In this document: positions 35,077 through 44,302 of the stretch, one piece after another
Numbering within the stretch: position 1 is the stretch's first letter
Layout: every line of letters begins with the position of its first letter
Source: Nitrososphaera sp.
Lineage (GTDB): Archaea > Thermoproteota > Nitrososphaeria > Nitrososphaerales > Nitrososphaeraceae
DNA: 64,000 nucleotides
Reading direction: 5' to 3'
Assembly: GCA_029263715.1 (NCBI GenBank)
Contig: JAJUFP010000003.1
Coordinates: 157,543-221,542 of the forward strand
Position numbers and translations under genes: made by a program
Notes under the pieces: generated by a model
The model's database searches: none
What the model was told of the DNA's origin: nothing
Seen by the model: the letters and a program-made list of their open reading frames with translations, nothing else

Positions 35077-35211
35077 TTACCAGGTGTAGCCCTTGTCGCT
35101 GCAGTCCAGATGGGCTCCACAATTGCTGCAGATGAGATGGCATGCCTGAAAATGCTTCATGGTAAAGCCGCAGCGCGGACACTCAATTTCTTGTTGAGAT
35201 TCGGCTTCCAT
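35077..35211 (-). CDS. Small zinc-ribbon protein (44 residues)
   Basis: From ATG at 35211: CPRCGFTMKHFQACHLICSN with CGAHLDCSDKG gives two CxxC pairs and an extra Cys-His, a typical zinc ribbon. It starts about 80 bases from eS6 on the other strand and abuts the preceding zinc-ribbon gene tail to tail. Function unknown; a role linked to translation is only suggested by place. Confidence 0.65.
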   Translation of the reverse strand: MEAESQQEIECPRCGFTMKHFQACHLICSNCGAHLDCSDKGYTW

Positions 35212-35289
35212 AACAAGATTTCACGGCGGCTGTTTTTAACCGTTTCAACCAAAGATTAATTAAAGCCACGAGCAGTCCTGACTTTCACC

Positions 35290-35700
35290 TTGGCGCATTT
35301 CAAGCTAGTGATTTCCGATTCAACCGGCAGGACTATATCTCAGGAGCTCAAAGACAGAGAGGCCCAACCACTGGTGGGTTCAAGGATCGGTGCTGTTTTG
35401 GACTCTTCCATTGTCGGTATTGCCAACGGCAAGATCAAGATCACTGGGGGAAGCGACAAGTCCGGAACTCCGATGCGCTCCGATGTCCACGGCGGAGTAA
35501 AAAAATATGTCTTGCTCTCTGAGGGCGTTGGCGCAAAGAACCTTGAAGGTGGCAGGATACGCAAGCTTGTACGGGGCAACATGGTCACCGAAGAGATCTA
35601 CCAGCTGAACTGCAGACTTGTAGAAGGCAAGCTCCCAGAAAAGCCAGCCGCCGAGGCCGCTCCAGCTGAAAAGGCCGCGGAACCAGCAAAGAAAAAGTAA
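35290..35700 (+). CDS. rps6e: Ribosomal protein eS6
   Basis: 136 residues from a TTG. The N-terminal beta domain has FKLVISDSTGRTISQELKD and the family signature GGSDKSGTPMRSDVHGGVKK, then GVGAKNLEGGRIRKLVRGN. The C-terminus is an alanine-, proline- and lysine-rich tail, probably disordered. It is a component of the small ribosomal subunit in archaea and eukaryotes. It is followed closely by aIF2-gamma, a common archaeal pairing. Confidence 0.95.
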   Translation: MAHFKLVISDSTGRTISQELKDREAQPLVGSRIGAVLDSSIVGIANGKIKITGGSDKSGTPMRSDVHGGVKKYVLLSEGVGAKNLEGGRIRKLVRGNMVTEEIYQLNCRLVEGKLPEKPAAEAAPAEKAAEPAKKK

Positions 35701-35736
35701 TTCTTTACCTTAATATCCCCGGCAATTTCACGGTAA

Positions 35737-37005
35737 ATGATATTGCACTGGAAAGAGACTTTGCCAGACTGGTACATCAAGGAATTCGGCTACCAGCCTT
35801 GCGTTAATATCGGTACTTCTGGCCACGTGGATCACGGCAAAACGACACTGGTGGAGGCCATCACCGGCGTTTGGACCAGCGCCCACAGCGAAGAGCTGAG
35901 GCGAGGCATCACCATCAAGGTCGGCTACGCCGACGCGGCCTTTTACAAATGCCCCAACTGCGCTCCTCCTGTATGCTACGGAACGCAGCCGCAGTGCTCC
36001 AACTGTGGAGGGAAAAGCGAGCTCTCGCGGGTTGTAAGTTTTGTCGACTCGCCGGGCCACGAAAGCCTGATGGCAAACATGCTTTCCGGCTCTGCTCTGA
36101 TGGACGGGGCCATCCTGGTCATGGCTGCCAATGAAAAGGTGCCGCAGCCCCAGACAAGGGAGCACCTGCTTGCGCTTTCCGTGCTGGGCATCCAGCAGTT
36201 GGTGCTGGTGCAGAACAAGGCGGACCTGACCACCTATGAAGAGGCCATGGACAATTACAAACAGATCAAGGATTTTGTCAGCGGAAGCATCGCCGAGAAG
36301 GCGCCAATCATTCCTGTCTCTGCCCAGCACAAGCTCAACATCGACTCACTCATAGAGGCCATTGAAAACAACATCAAGACGCCGGCAAGGACAAAGAACG
36401 TCCCGCCCATAATGCACGTTCTGCGTTCGTTTGACATCAACAAACCTGGCACGCCGATAAAGAACGTCAAGGGTGGCATCATGGGCGGCGCTCTGGTTCA
36501 GGGCGAGCTCAACGTAGGCGATGAAATAGAGATAAGACCCGGTCTGCTTGATGAGAAGAAGAACAGCTACGAACCCATGCACTCGGTAATTGCGACGCTG
36601 GGAACCGGTGCCGGCCTCGTGGAAAACGTCAAGCCCGGCGGCCTTGTTGCCATCGGAACCAAACTGGATCCCACGTTTACAAAAAGCGATTCCCTTATAG
36701 GCTCTGTCATTGGAAAACCTGGCACCCTGCCTAGCGACATAGATGACATCACTGTTGAAACCCACCTGTTTGATACCGCGGTGGGAACGCAGGACCTGGT
36801 CAAGGTCGAGCCCATCAAGGTCAAGGAGCCCCTGAGACTCAATATTGGAACTGCAGCATCTGTCGGCACGGTAACAAGCGTGCGGGACAGCAAGATCGAA
36901 GTGAAGCTGAAAAAGCCGGTCTGCCTCATGCCAAAGAGCAGGGTGGCCGTCAGTCGAAGGATAGCCGAGCGCTGGCGACTGATTGGTTCAGGAATAGCGG
37001 TATGA
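35737..37005 (+). CDS. eif2g: Translation initiation factor aIF2 subunit gamma
   Basis: 422 residues. G1 is GTSGHVDHGKTTLVEAITG, switch 1 is RRGITIKVGYADA and G3 is DSPGHESLMANM. The NKAD element is QNKADLT. A zinc knuckle (CPNCAPPVCYGTQPQCSNCG) sits in the G domain, as in archaeal aIF2-gamma. Two beta-barrel domains follow. The factor carries initiator Met-tRNA to the small ribosomal subunit. It ends one base before the PIN-domain gene. Confidence 0.95.
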   Translation: MILHWKETLPDWYIKEFGYQPCVNIGTSGHVDHGKTTLVEAITGVWTSAHSEELRRGITIKVGYADAAFYKCPNCAPPVCYGTQPQCSNCGGKSELSRVVSFVDSPGHESLMANMLSGSALMDGAILVMAANEKVPQPQTREHLLALSVLGIQQLVLVQNKADLTTYEEAMDNYKQIKDFVSGSIAEKAPIIPVSAQHKLNIDSLIEAIENNIKTPARTKNVPPIMHVLRSFDINKPGTPIKNVKGGIMGGALVQGELNVGDEIEIRPGLLDEKKNSYEPMHSVIATLGTGAGLVENVKPGGLVAIGTKLDPTFTKSDSLIGSVIGKPGTLPSDIDDITVETHLFDTAVGTQDLVKVEPIKVKEPLRLNIGTAASVGTVTSVRDSKIEVKLKKPVCLMPKSRVAVSRRIAERWRLIGSGIAV

Positions 37006-37006
37006 G

Positions 37007-37414
37007 ATGCAGGTCGTCTGCGATACCAGCTTTTTAATGGTTGCAGTCTCCAAACCCATCAAGCAGATAGAAAAAATAGAAAGGGATCTTGGAAGACTTG
37101 ATTTCCTTGTCCCAGACGTCGTAATTGAAGAGCTGGAGCGACTTGCAAACAAGGCCGGGCCAAAGCGGTCTAATCTTGCCAAAACCGCCCTAGAGATCTC
37201 CAAGGCCCGGTTCAAGGTGGTCAAGACACCAAAGGCGGCCCATGTGGACGATTCGATAATAGAGTACGCTACTGCCAACAAGTGCGCGGCTGCCACGATA
37301 GACACCAACCTTAGAAGGCGCCTTATCTCAAACAACGTGCTGGTGCTGACGCTGCGCAATGACAAGCTGATAGTTGCAAACCCGTGGCCGACAGAAAGTG
37401 ATAAACTTAAATAA
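37007..37414 (+). CDS. PIN-domain ribonuclease-like protein
   Basis: 135 residues with a PIN fold. Acidic residues are in the expected places: VCDTSFLM at the N-terminus, VVIEELERL in the first helix, HVDDSIIEYA and AATIDTNLRRRL. It lies directly downstream of aIF2-gamma, an arrangement common in archaea. This points to a role in RNA processing more than a toxin-antitoxin module, and no antitoxin-like gene is adjacent. Activity and substrate are inferred from the fold only. Confidence 0.87.
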   Translation: MQVVCDTSFLMVAVSKPIKQIEKIERDLGRLDFLVPDVVIEELERLANKAGPKRSNLAKTALEISKARFKVVKTPKAAHVDDSIIEYATANKCAAATIDTNLRRRLISNNVLVLTLRNDKLIVANPWPTESDKLK

Positions 37415-37415
37415 A
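37406..37415 (+). promoter_or_regulatory. TATA-like box of the MBL hydrolase gene
   Basis: CTTAAATAAA overlaps the stop codon of the PIN gene and ends about 21 bases before the ATG at 37436. Confidence 0.4.
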
Positions 37416-37435
37416 TTTTTGATACCCATCAATAC

Positions 37436-38089
37436 ATGCTGGATTTCAATGACGTGAAATTCTACTGGCTAGGCCATGACGGCTTCAGGATAGTTGGTGG
37501 AGGCAAGACCGTTTACACAGACCCGTATCAGCTGTCAAAACCGCAGCAAAACCGCAAGGATGCCGATATAATTTTGATATCGCATAACCACTTTGACCAC
37601 CTGAGCATGGATGACATCAAGCATGTTGTTGGCGACAAAACAACGATTGTAGCGGCCCAAGAATGCTCAAGGCAGCTCAAGTCTCTGGACGTCGAGGTCA
37701 AATTGGTCGCACCCGGCGACAAGCTAACCGTGCAGGGAATGCCTATCGAGGTTGTTCGTGCCTACAATACCAACAAGACATTTCATCCCAAGGCCGACAA
37801 CAAGGTGGGATTCGTGTTCACGCTCAACAACCTCCGGATTTACCATGCAGCAGACACTGACGATATACCGGAGATGGCCGACGTCCATCCAGACATCGCC
37901 TTGGTCCCGGTATCCGGCACGTACGTCATGACGGCCGAAGAAGCCGCGAGGGCAATCAATGACAAGATAAAGCCCAGGATGCTTGCCATCCCCATGCACT
38001 ATGCATCGATAGTAGGCAGCGAAAAGGATGCCGCAAGGTTCAAAGATCTGGTCAAGGCCTGTCCCGTGCAGATCATTGCCCGCGAATAA
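37436..38089 (+). CDS. Metallo-beta-lactamase-fold hydrolase (UPF0173-like)
   Basis: 217 residues. The MBL metal site is HNHFDHLS, with further ligands in RIYHAADTDDIPEM and the late MHYASIVGS. The N-terminal VKFYWLGHDGFRI and the short overall length match the UPF0173/YtkL group of metal-dependent hydrolases. Members have been linked to diverse hydrolase activities and the natural substrate is not known. No signal peptide. It precedes the STT3 gene by 32 bases on the same strand and may be read through. Confidence 0.85.
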   Translation: MLDFNDVKFYWLGHDGFRIVGGGKTVYTDPYQLSKPQQNRKDADIILISHNHFDHLSMDDIKHVVGDKTTIVAAQECSRQLKSLDVEVKLVAPGDKLTVQGMPIEVVRAYNTNKTFHPKADNKVGFVFTLNNLRIYHAADTDDIPEMADVHPDIALVPVSGTYVMTAEEAARAINDKIKPRMLAIPMHYASIVGSEKDAARFKDLVKACPVQIIARE

Positions 38090-38121
38090 CGTTAAAAAGC
38101 GGCTGAGTCAACCGGGCTTTG

Positions 38122-40845
38122 ATGTCGCAAGGCGGCAGCGCTTTGTTTAGCGTGGGCTCTTTTCAACTCCAGAAAAGGCACCTTCTTGTTGTTGCCGTTC
38201 TTGCCCTTGCGTTTTCGATTGCCATGATCATGCGGTCCTACCCATCAAAGTATGGCTTTTACCTTAACGAATTTGATCCATACTTTGACTACCGGGCAAC
38301 CAAGTTCATCATTGACAACGGCCTTGATGCCTACTGGAGATGGCATGACACGATGTCCTGGTACCCGGAAGGCCGTGACATAGCAGCCACATCGCAATCC
38401 GGTCTGCACGTTACAGCGGCAGTGGCATATTCGATATTTGGTGGAGGCGGATCCCTTCTTGACTTTACCATAATGTTTCCCGTGGTCATAGGCTCGCTGA
38501 CCGTCATAGTGTTTTTTGCCCTTGTCCGCGTCATCGGCGGCACGACAGCCGGCCTGTTCTCTGCATTGATGTTTGCCTTCAGCCCGCCCATAATTTTGCG
38601 AGGCAACCTTGGCTGGTTCAAGTCTGAGCCGCTGGGCCTTTTCTTTGGAATCCTGGCGGCCTACCTGTTCATTTCCGCCATCAAACACGGGGAGGTCAAA
38701 TACGCGGTACCAAAGGCCGTTGGCGGCGGCCTGTTTCTAGGCCTCGCCGCCGCATCATGGGGCGGCATCCAGTATTTCAGCATCCCACTCTCGCTGTTCT
38801 TTTTTGCCCTGCCGTTTTTCAGGCGCGATATAACCATCCCCATGTACGTGGCCGTCGCCTTCACCGTCTTTACGCTGATAGCGGCTGGCAGCTTCCCAAG
38901 GCCGGGGATCTCTTTTGTCGCAGGACTGCCAGGAATCGCAATGATGGGTGGGGCCGTCTTTCTTGTCATCGCCAATTTCATGAAACGCTTTGTAAGCCAG
39001 AGATCCCAGATGCGCAGCACCGCGTTTTTGCTTGTCGCTTTTGTGGCCGTCGGCCTGGGCCTGATCGCGGCGGGGACCTACGTATCGCCCAGCTTCCGGT
39101 ACCTCAATGCGGTCAACCCGTTTATCAAATCGCAGAACCCCCTTGTGGAATCTGTTGCAGAGCATCTGACGCCGACACTGGCAGACTACTTCCTGGATTA
39201 TTCCGTTCTCCTGATGTTTGCCGGTTTTGGGGCATGGATGGCTTTCCGCCGGCGCGACGATGTCAGCGTGTTTGCCCTGATCCTGGGCCTGACTGGCCTG
39301 TACGTAAGTGCCACCTTTGCAAGGCTGCTGGTCTTTGCATCTGTAGGCATCATCATGCTTGCTGGCATCGGTCTGTTTGAACTTACGAGAACCATAATGG
39401 AGCGCCGGGAACCTGCCCCATCAACGCAGAAAGGCAGAAAAGAGATCAGGGCTTCTGCAACGGGATCATTAAAGGCGGCATACGTCGGCATCATGATTAC
39501 CATGCTTCTGGTGCCCGTATTCTACCCGCCCAACGCCAACTGGCTTGCCGCATCGGATGTCCCCCCTGCCATTTCTAACGGCGGAACCCTCTTACGGGTG
39601 CAGACAGACGACTGGATCGACGCAACCAACTGGCTTGCCAAGAACACCGAGCAGGATGCCGTGGTAGCCGCCTGGTGGGATTACGGCTACTGGATAACCA
39701 CGCTTGGCCAGCGTACAACGCTTGCCGACAACGCGACTTTGAACCAGACTCGAATAGAGGCAATAGCCAAGATGTTCATAGGCGATGAGCAGTCTGGCAT
39801 CAAGATTGCGCAGGACCTGCAGGCCGATTACATCCTGGTTTATGTGATAGGGCAGAACCTTGCCGGCGACGGTAGCGCCTCCCAGGAGCCTGTCTATGTT
39901 CTTGGCCAGGGGGGCGATGAGAGCAAAAAGCAGTGGATCATGAGGATCGCCGGCTATGATGAATCGCGGTATATTGAGCGCGACGGGTTTACACCAAAAC
40001 GCGAGTTCTGGACAAACACGCTTCTTGGGAGGATGATTCCATACGAACCGCTCTACTACGCTTACTTTGGACCTGACGGGATTGCCAGAGTCTCGCCGTC
40101 TTACCAGCCCGGCGTTGTCGAGCTATACTCAAAGCATGTCAAGTATCCGGCAGACGGCGGGCCAGATCAGCCCCTTCACCTGGTTTACTCGTCGCCAAGC
40201 TTTAACAGCAACGATGATGTTGTCTTTGGGATCCTGATCTACAAGGTTAATCACGACTATGTTCCAAAACCCACCCGGGACCCATACAAGCCTGTCTCAG
40301 GCCCGCTAGCGGACATGACTCCCGGCGGGGAGGTAGCCGAGATCCAAACGACGCAGGGTACTATCAAAATAGAATTCTTCCCCGGCGCGGCGCCCAGACA
40401 TGTGGACAGCTTTATCCGTCTGGCCAGCAGCGGCTTTTACGACAATACGGTATTTCACAGGATCGTGCCTGACTTTGTCATCCAGGGTGGCGATCCGCTG
40501 TCCAAGAGCCTTGCAGATAAGGACAGATGGGGAACAGGTGGGCCGGGATATTCGTTGCCGGCAGAATTCAACGACATACCGCACACTAGAGGCATCGTTT
40601 CAATGGCCCGGTTCAGCGATCCAAACAGCGCCGGCTCGCAGTTCTTTATCGTGCTTAAAGACGATCCGGCGATAAGAGCTGCACTGGACAGCCAGTACAC
40701 CGTCTTTGGCAGGGTGATAGAAGGCATGGACGTGGTAGACAAGATTGCCGCCCTTCGCACGGTTGGCGGAGCAGGTATAGACCGTCAGCAGCCTGCCAAT
40801 CCCGATGAGGCCAGAATAATATCCGTCAGGATTGTCGAGCGCTAG
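38122..40845 (+). CDS. aglB: STT3/AglB oligosaccharyltransferase with C-terminal cyclophilin domain
   Basis: 907 residues. About thirteen membrane helices follow LNEFDPYFDYRATKFI, an acidic motif that binds metal and acceptor. The soluble part begins with the STT3 signature WWDYGYW at residues 518-524. From about residue 740 to the end is a complete cyclophilin-type peptidyl-prolyl isomerase domain: FFPGAAPRHVDSFIRLASSG, then FHRIVPDFVIQGGDP and AGSQFFIVL. The enzyme transfers lipid-linked glycans to Asn on exported proteins. The attached isomerase would lie outside the membrane and could assist folding of the glycosylated chain (inference). Confidence 0.93.
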   Translation: MSQGGSALFSVGSFQLQKRHLLVVAVLALAFSIAMIMRSYPSKYGFYLNEFDPYFDYRATKFIIDNGLDAYWRWHDTMSWYPEGRDIAATSQSGLHVTAAVAYSIFGGGGSLLDFTIMFPVVIGSLTVIVFFALVRVIGGTTAGLFSALMFAFSPPIILRGNLGWFKSEPLGLFFGILAAYLFISAIKHGEVKYAVPKAVGGGLFLGLAAASWGGIQYFSIPLSLFFFALPFFRRDITIPMYVAVAFTVFTLIAAGSFPRPGISFVAGLPGIAMMGGAVFLVIANFMKRFVSQRSQMRSTAFLLVAFVAVGLGLIAAGTYVSPSFRYLNAVNPFIKSQNPLVESVAEHLTPTLADYFLDYSVLLMFAGFGAWMAFRRRDDVSVFALILGLTGLYVSATFARLLVFASVGIIMLAGIGLFELTRTIMERREPAPSTQKGRKEIRASATGSLKAAYVGIMITMLLVPVFYPPNANWLAASDVPPAISNGGTLLRVQTDDWIDATNWLAKNTEQDAVVAAWWDYGYWITTLGQRTTLADNATLNQTRIEAIAKMFIGDEQSGIKIAQDLQADYILVYVIGQNLAGDGSASQEPVYVLGQGGDESKKQWIMRIAGYDESRYIERDGFTPKREFWTNTLLGRMIPYEPLYYAYFGPDGIARVSPSYQPGVVELYSKHVKYPADGGPDQPLHLVYSSPSFNSNDDVVFGILIYKVNHDYVPKPTRDPYKPVSGPLADMTPGGEVAEIQTTQGTIKIEFFPGAAPRHVDSFIRLASSGFYDNTVFHRIVPDFVIQGGDPLSKSLADKDRWGTGGPGYSLPAEFNDIPHTRGIVSMARFSDPNSAGSQFFIVLKDDPAIRAALDSQYTVFGRVIEGMDVVDKIAALRTVGGAGIDRQQPANPDEARIISVRIVER

Positions 40846-41639
40846 TTCATTGCCTGCAGCAGGTCTTTGTGTATCGTGCCATTGGTTGCACAGATGTCTA
40901 TCTTGTCAAATACTGGGAAACGCGGCTTGCTTCCGTCCAGTAGCGTCCACATGCCTCCTGCTTCCTCCACTATCAGGCCGGCGGCAGCGATATCCCACAT
41001 CGACAGGTCGTTGTTTATGGTGCCGTCCAGGCGGCCTGAAGCCACGTAAGCAACTTCAAGACATAGGCTGCCAAGCTTGTGAAAACGCTTGATCTTTTTC
41101 ATGATGTTTTTGTTTATGCTTTCAAACAATTTCTGGTCAAACTTGGTGTGATTGACATTTAGGTACAGGTCCTCCATCTGACGTCTCTTCGTTACCGATA
41201 TTCTGTTGCCGTTTAGAAATGAGCCCTTGCCTGCAACGGCGGTAAACTCCTCATTATGGTTTGGATCCACCAGGACTCCAACCACTGCGTTGGAGCCCCT
41301 GCACAACGCCACAGATACGCAGAAAAACGGGATTCCTATCACAAAGCTGGCTGTGCCATCGAGCGGGTCGATGACAAAGTAGTATCCATCGCCGTTGACG
41401 CGTTTGTTGACCTGCCTGTCCTGCTCCTCTGCTACAAACGGTATGTCTGGGAACTGATTCTTCAGGTAGTTGATGAGCAGTTCCTGCGACTCGGCATCAA
41501 CCCTGGTGACAAGGGAACGGTCATTTTTCACCGATACATTGTAAGAAGCCGAATTGCCGAAATTCTCCTTCAGCAGTTTGGATGCCTGCCTTCCGGCTAT
41601 CAGTGAATGCTTCAAAACATCCTGCAGTTCCAAGAACAA
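40842..41639 (-). CDS. Inositol monophosphatase-family phosphatase
   Basis: 265 residues. Metal-binding motifs are FVAEEQD and VIDPLDGTASFVIGIPFFCV (family DPxDGTxNF), then the late LSMWDIAAAGLIVEEAGG (family WDxAAG). These are typical of IMPase/FBPase-fold enzymes, which in archaea act on inositol phosphate and often fructose 1,6-bisphosphate. The choice between these substrates cannot be made from sequence alone. It is convergent with the STT3 gene (four-base overlap). Confidence 0.9.
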   Translation of the reverse strand: MFLELQDVLKHSLIAGRQASKLLKENFGNSASYNVSVKNDRSLVTRVDAESQELLINYLKNQFPDIPFVAEEQDRQVNKRVNGDGYYFVIDPLDGTASFVIGIPFFCVSVALCRGSNAVVGVLVDPNHNEEFTAVAGKGSFLNGNRISVTKRRQMEDLYLNVNHTKFDQKLFESINKNIMKKIKRFHKLGSLCLEVAYVASGRLDGTINNDLSMWDIAAAGLIVEEAGGMWTLLDGSKPRFPVFDKIDICATNGTIHKDLLQAMN

Positions 41640-41673
41640 AGCCGGCTATGAAATAAAAACTAATAATCGTTTG

Positions 41674-42639
41674 CTATTTTTTCTTGGATACCAGCGCGGC
41701 GTAGATGAACGGCAAAAGCGTCGTTGCCTCGCCGTGAATAGTAGTCTGCCTTGCCTTCGTTGTTACCTTGCCCCACGAGATTGCTTCTGCCACCAGCGCG
41801 CCGCTCAGGCTTCCATCCCATTCCGGCGCCGTGGTTATGTATACAGCATAGTCAAGGCCACCTCGGAACTGGTTCCACCAAAGCGTGTGGTGTTTGGAGA
41901 TCCCGCCACCTATCATGAATGCGCCGGATTTTTTGGCGTCAAAGACCAGGTCTGAGAGTTTGGTCTGATCCTTTAGGATGTCAACCTTAAAGTCTCTATG
42001 CTGCTGGTTGAACAGCCAGATCTGGTTTCCAACCGCGCCGTCCACGATCCCCGGCACTACCACCGGGATCTTGTTTTTGTGCGCCCAGTAAAGAAACGAT
42101 GTTTCGTCCAGCGTGCTTCCGATGTAGTCTGTTATCTCGTAGGAAGCTACTTCCCTTTTGCCGGCCTTGTACATTTCATCGAGGCACTGCTGGACTTTTT
42201 CTTCGATGAGCGGGCCGTAGCTTGACATCGGTACCAGAACGTTGCCGAGCCGGTGTATGTGCTTGTTCATCAGCTTGCGGTCGTCCATTCGAAAGTCGCC
42301 GGCATAGTACTTGTCGTAGGCACGGGCAATGTCATGGTCAAGCGCGCCGCAGGTGGTGATGACCACTTGAAACATTTTGTTCTTGAGCATGTCCCGGATT
42401 ATCCCCCTGACGCCGGTGGATATAGGCGCGCCTATGAATGAAAGAAAGTTCGTGCATTGCGGTTCACTTATCATCGTGCGCAAAATGTCAACTCCATCAG
42501 CCAGGTTACGCGATTCAAAACCGCCTGAGAGGGACATACCAGCAAATATGGAATCAAAGTCGCTTTCCCTGTCAATGTCAAGATCCTTGACAGCGCTGTG
42601 CAAAAGGTCGTCAGAAATCTTTTTTTTCTTACCTGCCAT
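41674..42639 (-). CDS. dys: Deoxyhypusine synthase
   Basis: 321 residues. Family motifs are present: SFIGAPISTGVRGIIRDML, TTCGALDHDIAR and VPGIVDGAVGNQIWLF. The active-site lysine lies in GGGISKHHTLWW, followed by TTAPEWDGSLSGALVAEAIS. The enzyme uses spermidine and NAD to modify one lysine of aIF5A. A divergent paralogue begins 83 bases away on the other strand. Of the two, this one has the active-site region nearest to the canonical KHH form. Confidence 0.93.
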   Translation of the reverse strand: MAGKKKKISDDLLHSAVKDLDIDRESDFDSIFAGMSLSGGFESRNLADGVDILRTMISEPQCTNFLSFIGAPISTGVRGIIRDMLKNKMFQVVITTCGALDHDIARAYDKYYAGDFRMDDRKLMNKHIHRLGNVLVPMSSYGPLIEEKVQQCLDEMYKAGKREVASYEITDYIGSTLDETSFLYWAHKNKIPVVVPGIVDGAVGNQIWLFNQQHRDFKVDILKDQTKLSDLVFDAKKSGAFMIGGGISKHHTLWWNQFRGGLDYAVYITTAPEWDGSLSGALVAEAISWGKVTTKARQTTIHGEATTLLPFIYAALVSKKK

Positions 42640-42722
42640 GCCGTGATAGTATCGATGTCATGATAAAATATCTTGCGCGCGCGGGAAATGAATTTTAAAG
42701 CGAGTACCTTTCAAGAAAGAGG

Positions 42723-43817
42723 ATGCGAAATCACAACGACCCAAGGCACTCTTTTACCGGCAGAAAAATAGATCCGCCCGCCGTATCTTCTGAAATGACA
42801 GTTACCCAGCTTATCGATTTCTACGGTTCCACAGGCTACAATGCCCGGCGGCTTGCTGAAGCTGCCGAGATCCTAAAGGACATGATAAACACCGATTCAA
42901 CTGTCTGCCTGACTGTTGCCGGCGCCCTGACTCCCATAGGCCTTGGCAAGACCATCTCCGCGATGATAGAGAACGGGTTTGTTGATTGGATAGTTGCCAC
43001 CGGCGCCAACGTTTACCACGACCTGCACTTTGCGTACGACCTTCCCGTCAGGCAGGGGCATTTTGACGTTGACGATGACGTGCTGTATTCAAAACAAATT
43101 GTGAGGATTTACGACGTATACATAAAGGAGAGCGGAACGCTGCAGGCGCAGGATTTGCTTGTGCAAAGGGACATCAAGCGCAGCAAAGACATACCGCAGA
43201 ACGCCTCCACCGCCGACATAGCATACACGCTTGGCAAGGCTGCCAAGGAAAATTCCAAGTACCCTGAAAAATCATTCCTAGTCAAGGCGTACGAATGCAA
43301 AGTGCCCGTGTACATGCCGGCCATCAGCGACTCTTCAATTGGCCTTAACATGCTTCCGCTGCTTTTTGAGGGAAAGGGGATCTTTCCAAACGTGATACTT
43401 GACGTAGCCGAATCAGCAGCCATCCTTTGGAAGAGCAAAAAATCCGGCGGCCTTGAGCTTGGCGGCGGAGTCCCAAAGAACTTTTTCCAGCAGACGGGGC
43501 CGGCCCTGTACCAGATACTGAAGATGAAGGAGGGCGGCCAGGACTACCTTATCCAGCTGACCGACGCAAGACCCGATACCGGCGGCCTTTCTGGCGCTAC
43601 GCTGCAGGAGGGCAAGAGCTGGGGCAAGATCAAGACCTCGCATCGGGGCAATGTGATAGTGTACGGCGACTCATCGGTGTACTTCCCGCTGCTCTGCTCT
43701 TATGCCATGTCCCAGTGTAAGCCAAGAAAGCTCAAGGAGATCTACGCCAAGAAGGATTCATGGGTCGAGGAAATGAAACAGGTTTACATGGCCAGCAAGA
43801 GATCAAAAGCTCTCTGA
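42723..43817 (+). CDS. Deoxyhypusine synthase-like protein (second paralogue)
   Basis: 364 residues of the same fold as its divergent neighbour. It shows LTVAGALTPIGLGKTISAMI, ATGANVYHDLHFAYD and VPVYMPAISDSSIGLNM. The lysine region reads GGGVPKNFFQQTGPAL rather than KHH. This N-F-F variant is the pattern of the bacterial-type DHS-like group, some members of which make homospermidine or other polyamine products. A role in polyamine synthesis is therefore possible. It is preceded by a TATA-like TTTTAAAG at 42692-42699 and overlaps the next, convergent gene by 15 bases. Confidence 0.87.
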   Translation: MRNHNDPRHSFTGRKIDPPAVSSEMTVTQLIDFYGSTGYNARRLAEAAEILKDMINTDSTVCLTVAGALTPIGLGKTISAMIENGFVDWIVATGANVYHDLHFAYDLPVRQGHFDVDDDVLYSKQIVRIYDVYIKESGTLQAQDLLVQRDIKRSKDIPQNASTADIAYTLGKAAKENSKYPEKSFLVKAYECKVPVYMPAISDSSIGLNMLPLLFEGKGIFPNVILDVAESAAILWKSKKSGGLELGGGVPKNFFQQTGPALYQILKMKEGGQDYLIQLTDARPDTGGLSGATLQEGKSWGKIKTSHRGNVIVYGDSSVYFPLLCSYAMSQCKPRKLKEIYAKKDSWVEEMKQVYMASKRSKAL

Positions 43818-44183
43818 CTTGGAGACCCACTTACCGGATCTCGAGACAAGCTCCACTTGCCCTACTAGATTGCCGCCGGAATAGACCTTGGCAAAGTTGC
43901 CGCTTCCAAACATGGCCGACAGCAGGTCTTTCTTTTCGCTATAACCGGATTCCAGAATCTTCATCCTCAGCTTGCTGCTGGCGCGCTTGATGATGTTTCT
44001 TGCCGCAGACCAGTCGCCTTTCCAGGATATCACCTCAAAGCTGCCAAACTTGCTTGTTTGAAGCGTGTAACCTTCCAGCTTGGCATCAAACTTTAGGTTG
44101 TTCTTTTTGGCGTATTCGTTCATCCAGTTGACGGCCTCATGACCCTTGCCGTACTCCACTGCAAAGCTATCCGAGCTTGCCAA
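43803..44183 (-). CDS. Conserved hypothetical protein
   Basis: 126 residues, soluble, Ser- and Lys-rich, with an alternating alpha/beta pattern: FAVEYGKGHEAVNWMNEYAK, then SFEVISWKGDWSAARNIIKR and GNLVGQVELVSRSGKWVSK. I recognise no known domain. It lies between the DHS-like and ThpR genes and converges with the former. Composition and lack of any other gene in this stretch support it being real. Function unknown. Confidence 0.65.
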   Translation of the reverse strand: MASSDSFAVEYGKGHEAVNWMNEYAKKNNLKFDAKLEGYTLQTSKFGSFEVISWKGDWSAARNIIKRASSKLRMKILESGYSEKKDLLSAMFGSGNFAKVYSGGNLVGQVELVSRSGKWVSKSESF

Positions 44184-44270
44184 CGCAAAAAACTACCAAT
44201 GAGCGATTATTTAACCGGTCAGCAGGCCGCCGGCTACAAAGGCTCAGGAAACGCACCGACCAAGCCCAAA

Positions 44271-44280
44271 TCAATATAAA
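44271..44280 (+). promoter_or_regulatory. TATA-like box of thpR
   Basis: TCAATATAAA ends 22 bases before a GTG at 44303, which supports that start rather than the longer frame from 44177. Confidence 0.45.
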
Positions 44281-44302
44281 CAAATCTTGCCATTGGACAG
44301 CT

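Noticed and set aside
37007..37414. PIN protein as the toxin of a toxin-antitoxin pair
   Set aside because: No small antitoxin gene is adjacent, and the position right after aIF2-gamma is typical of housekeeping archaeal PIN proteins.
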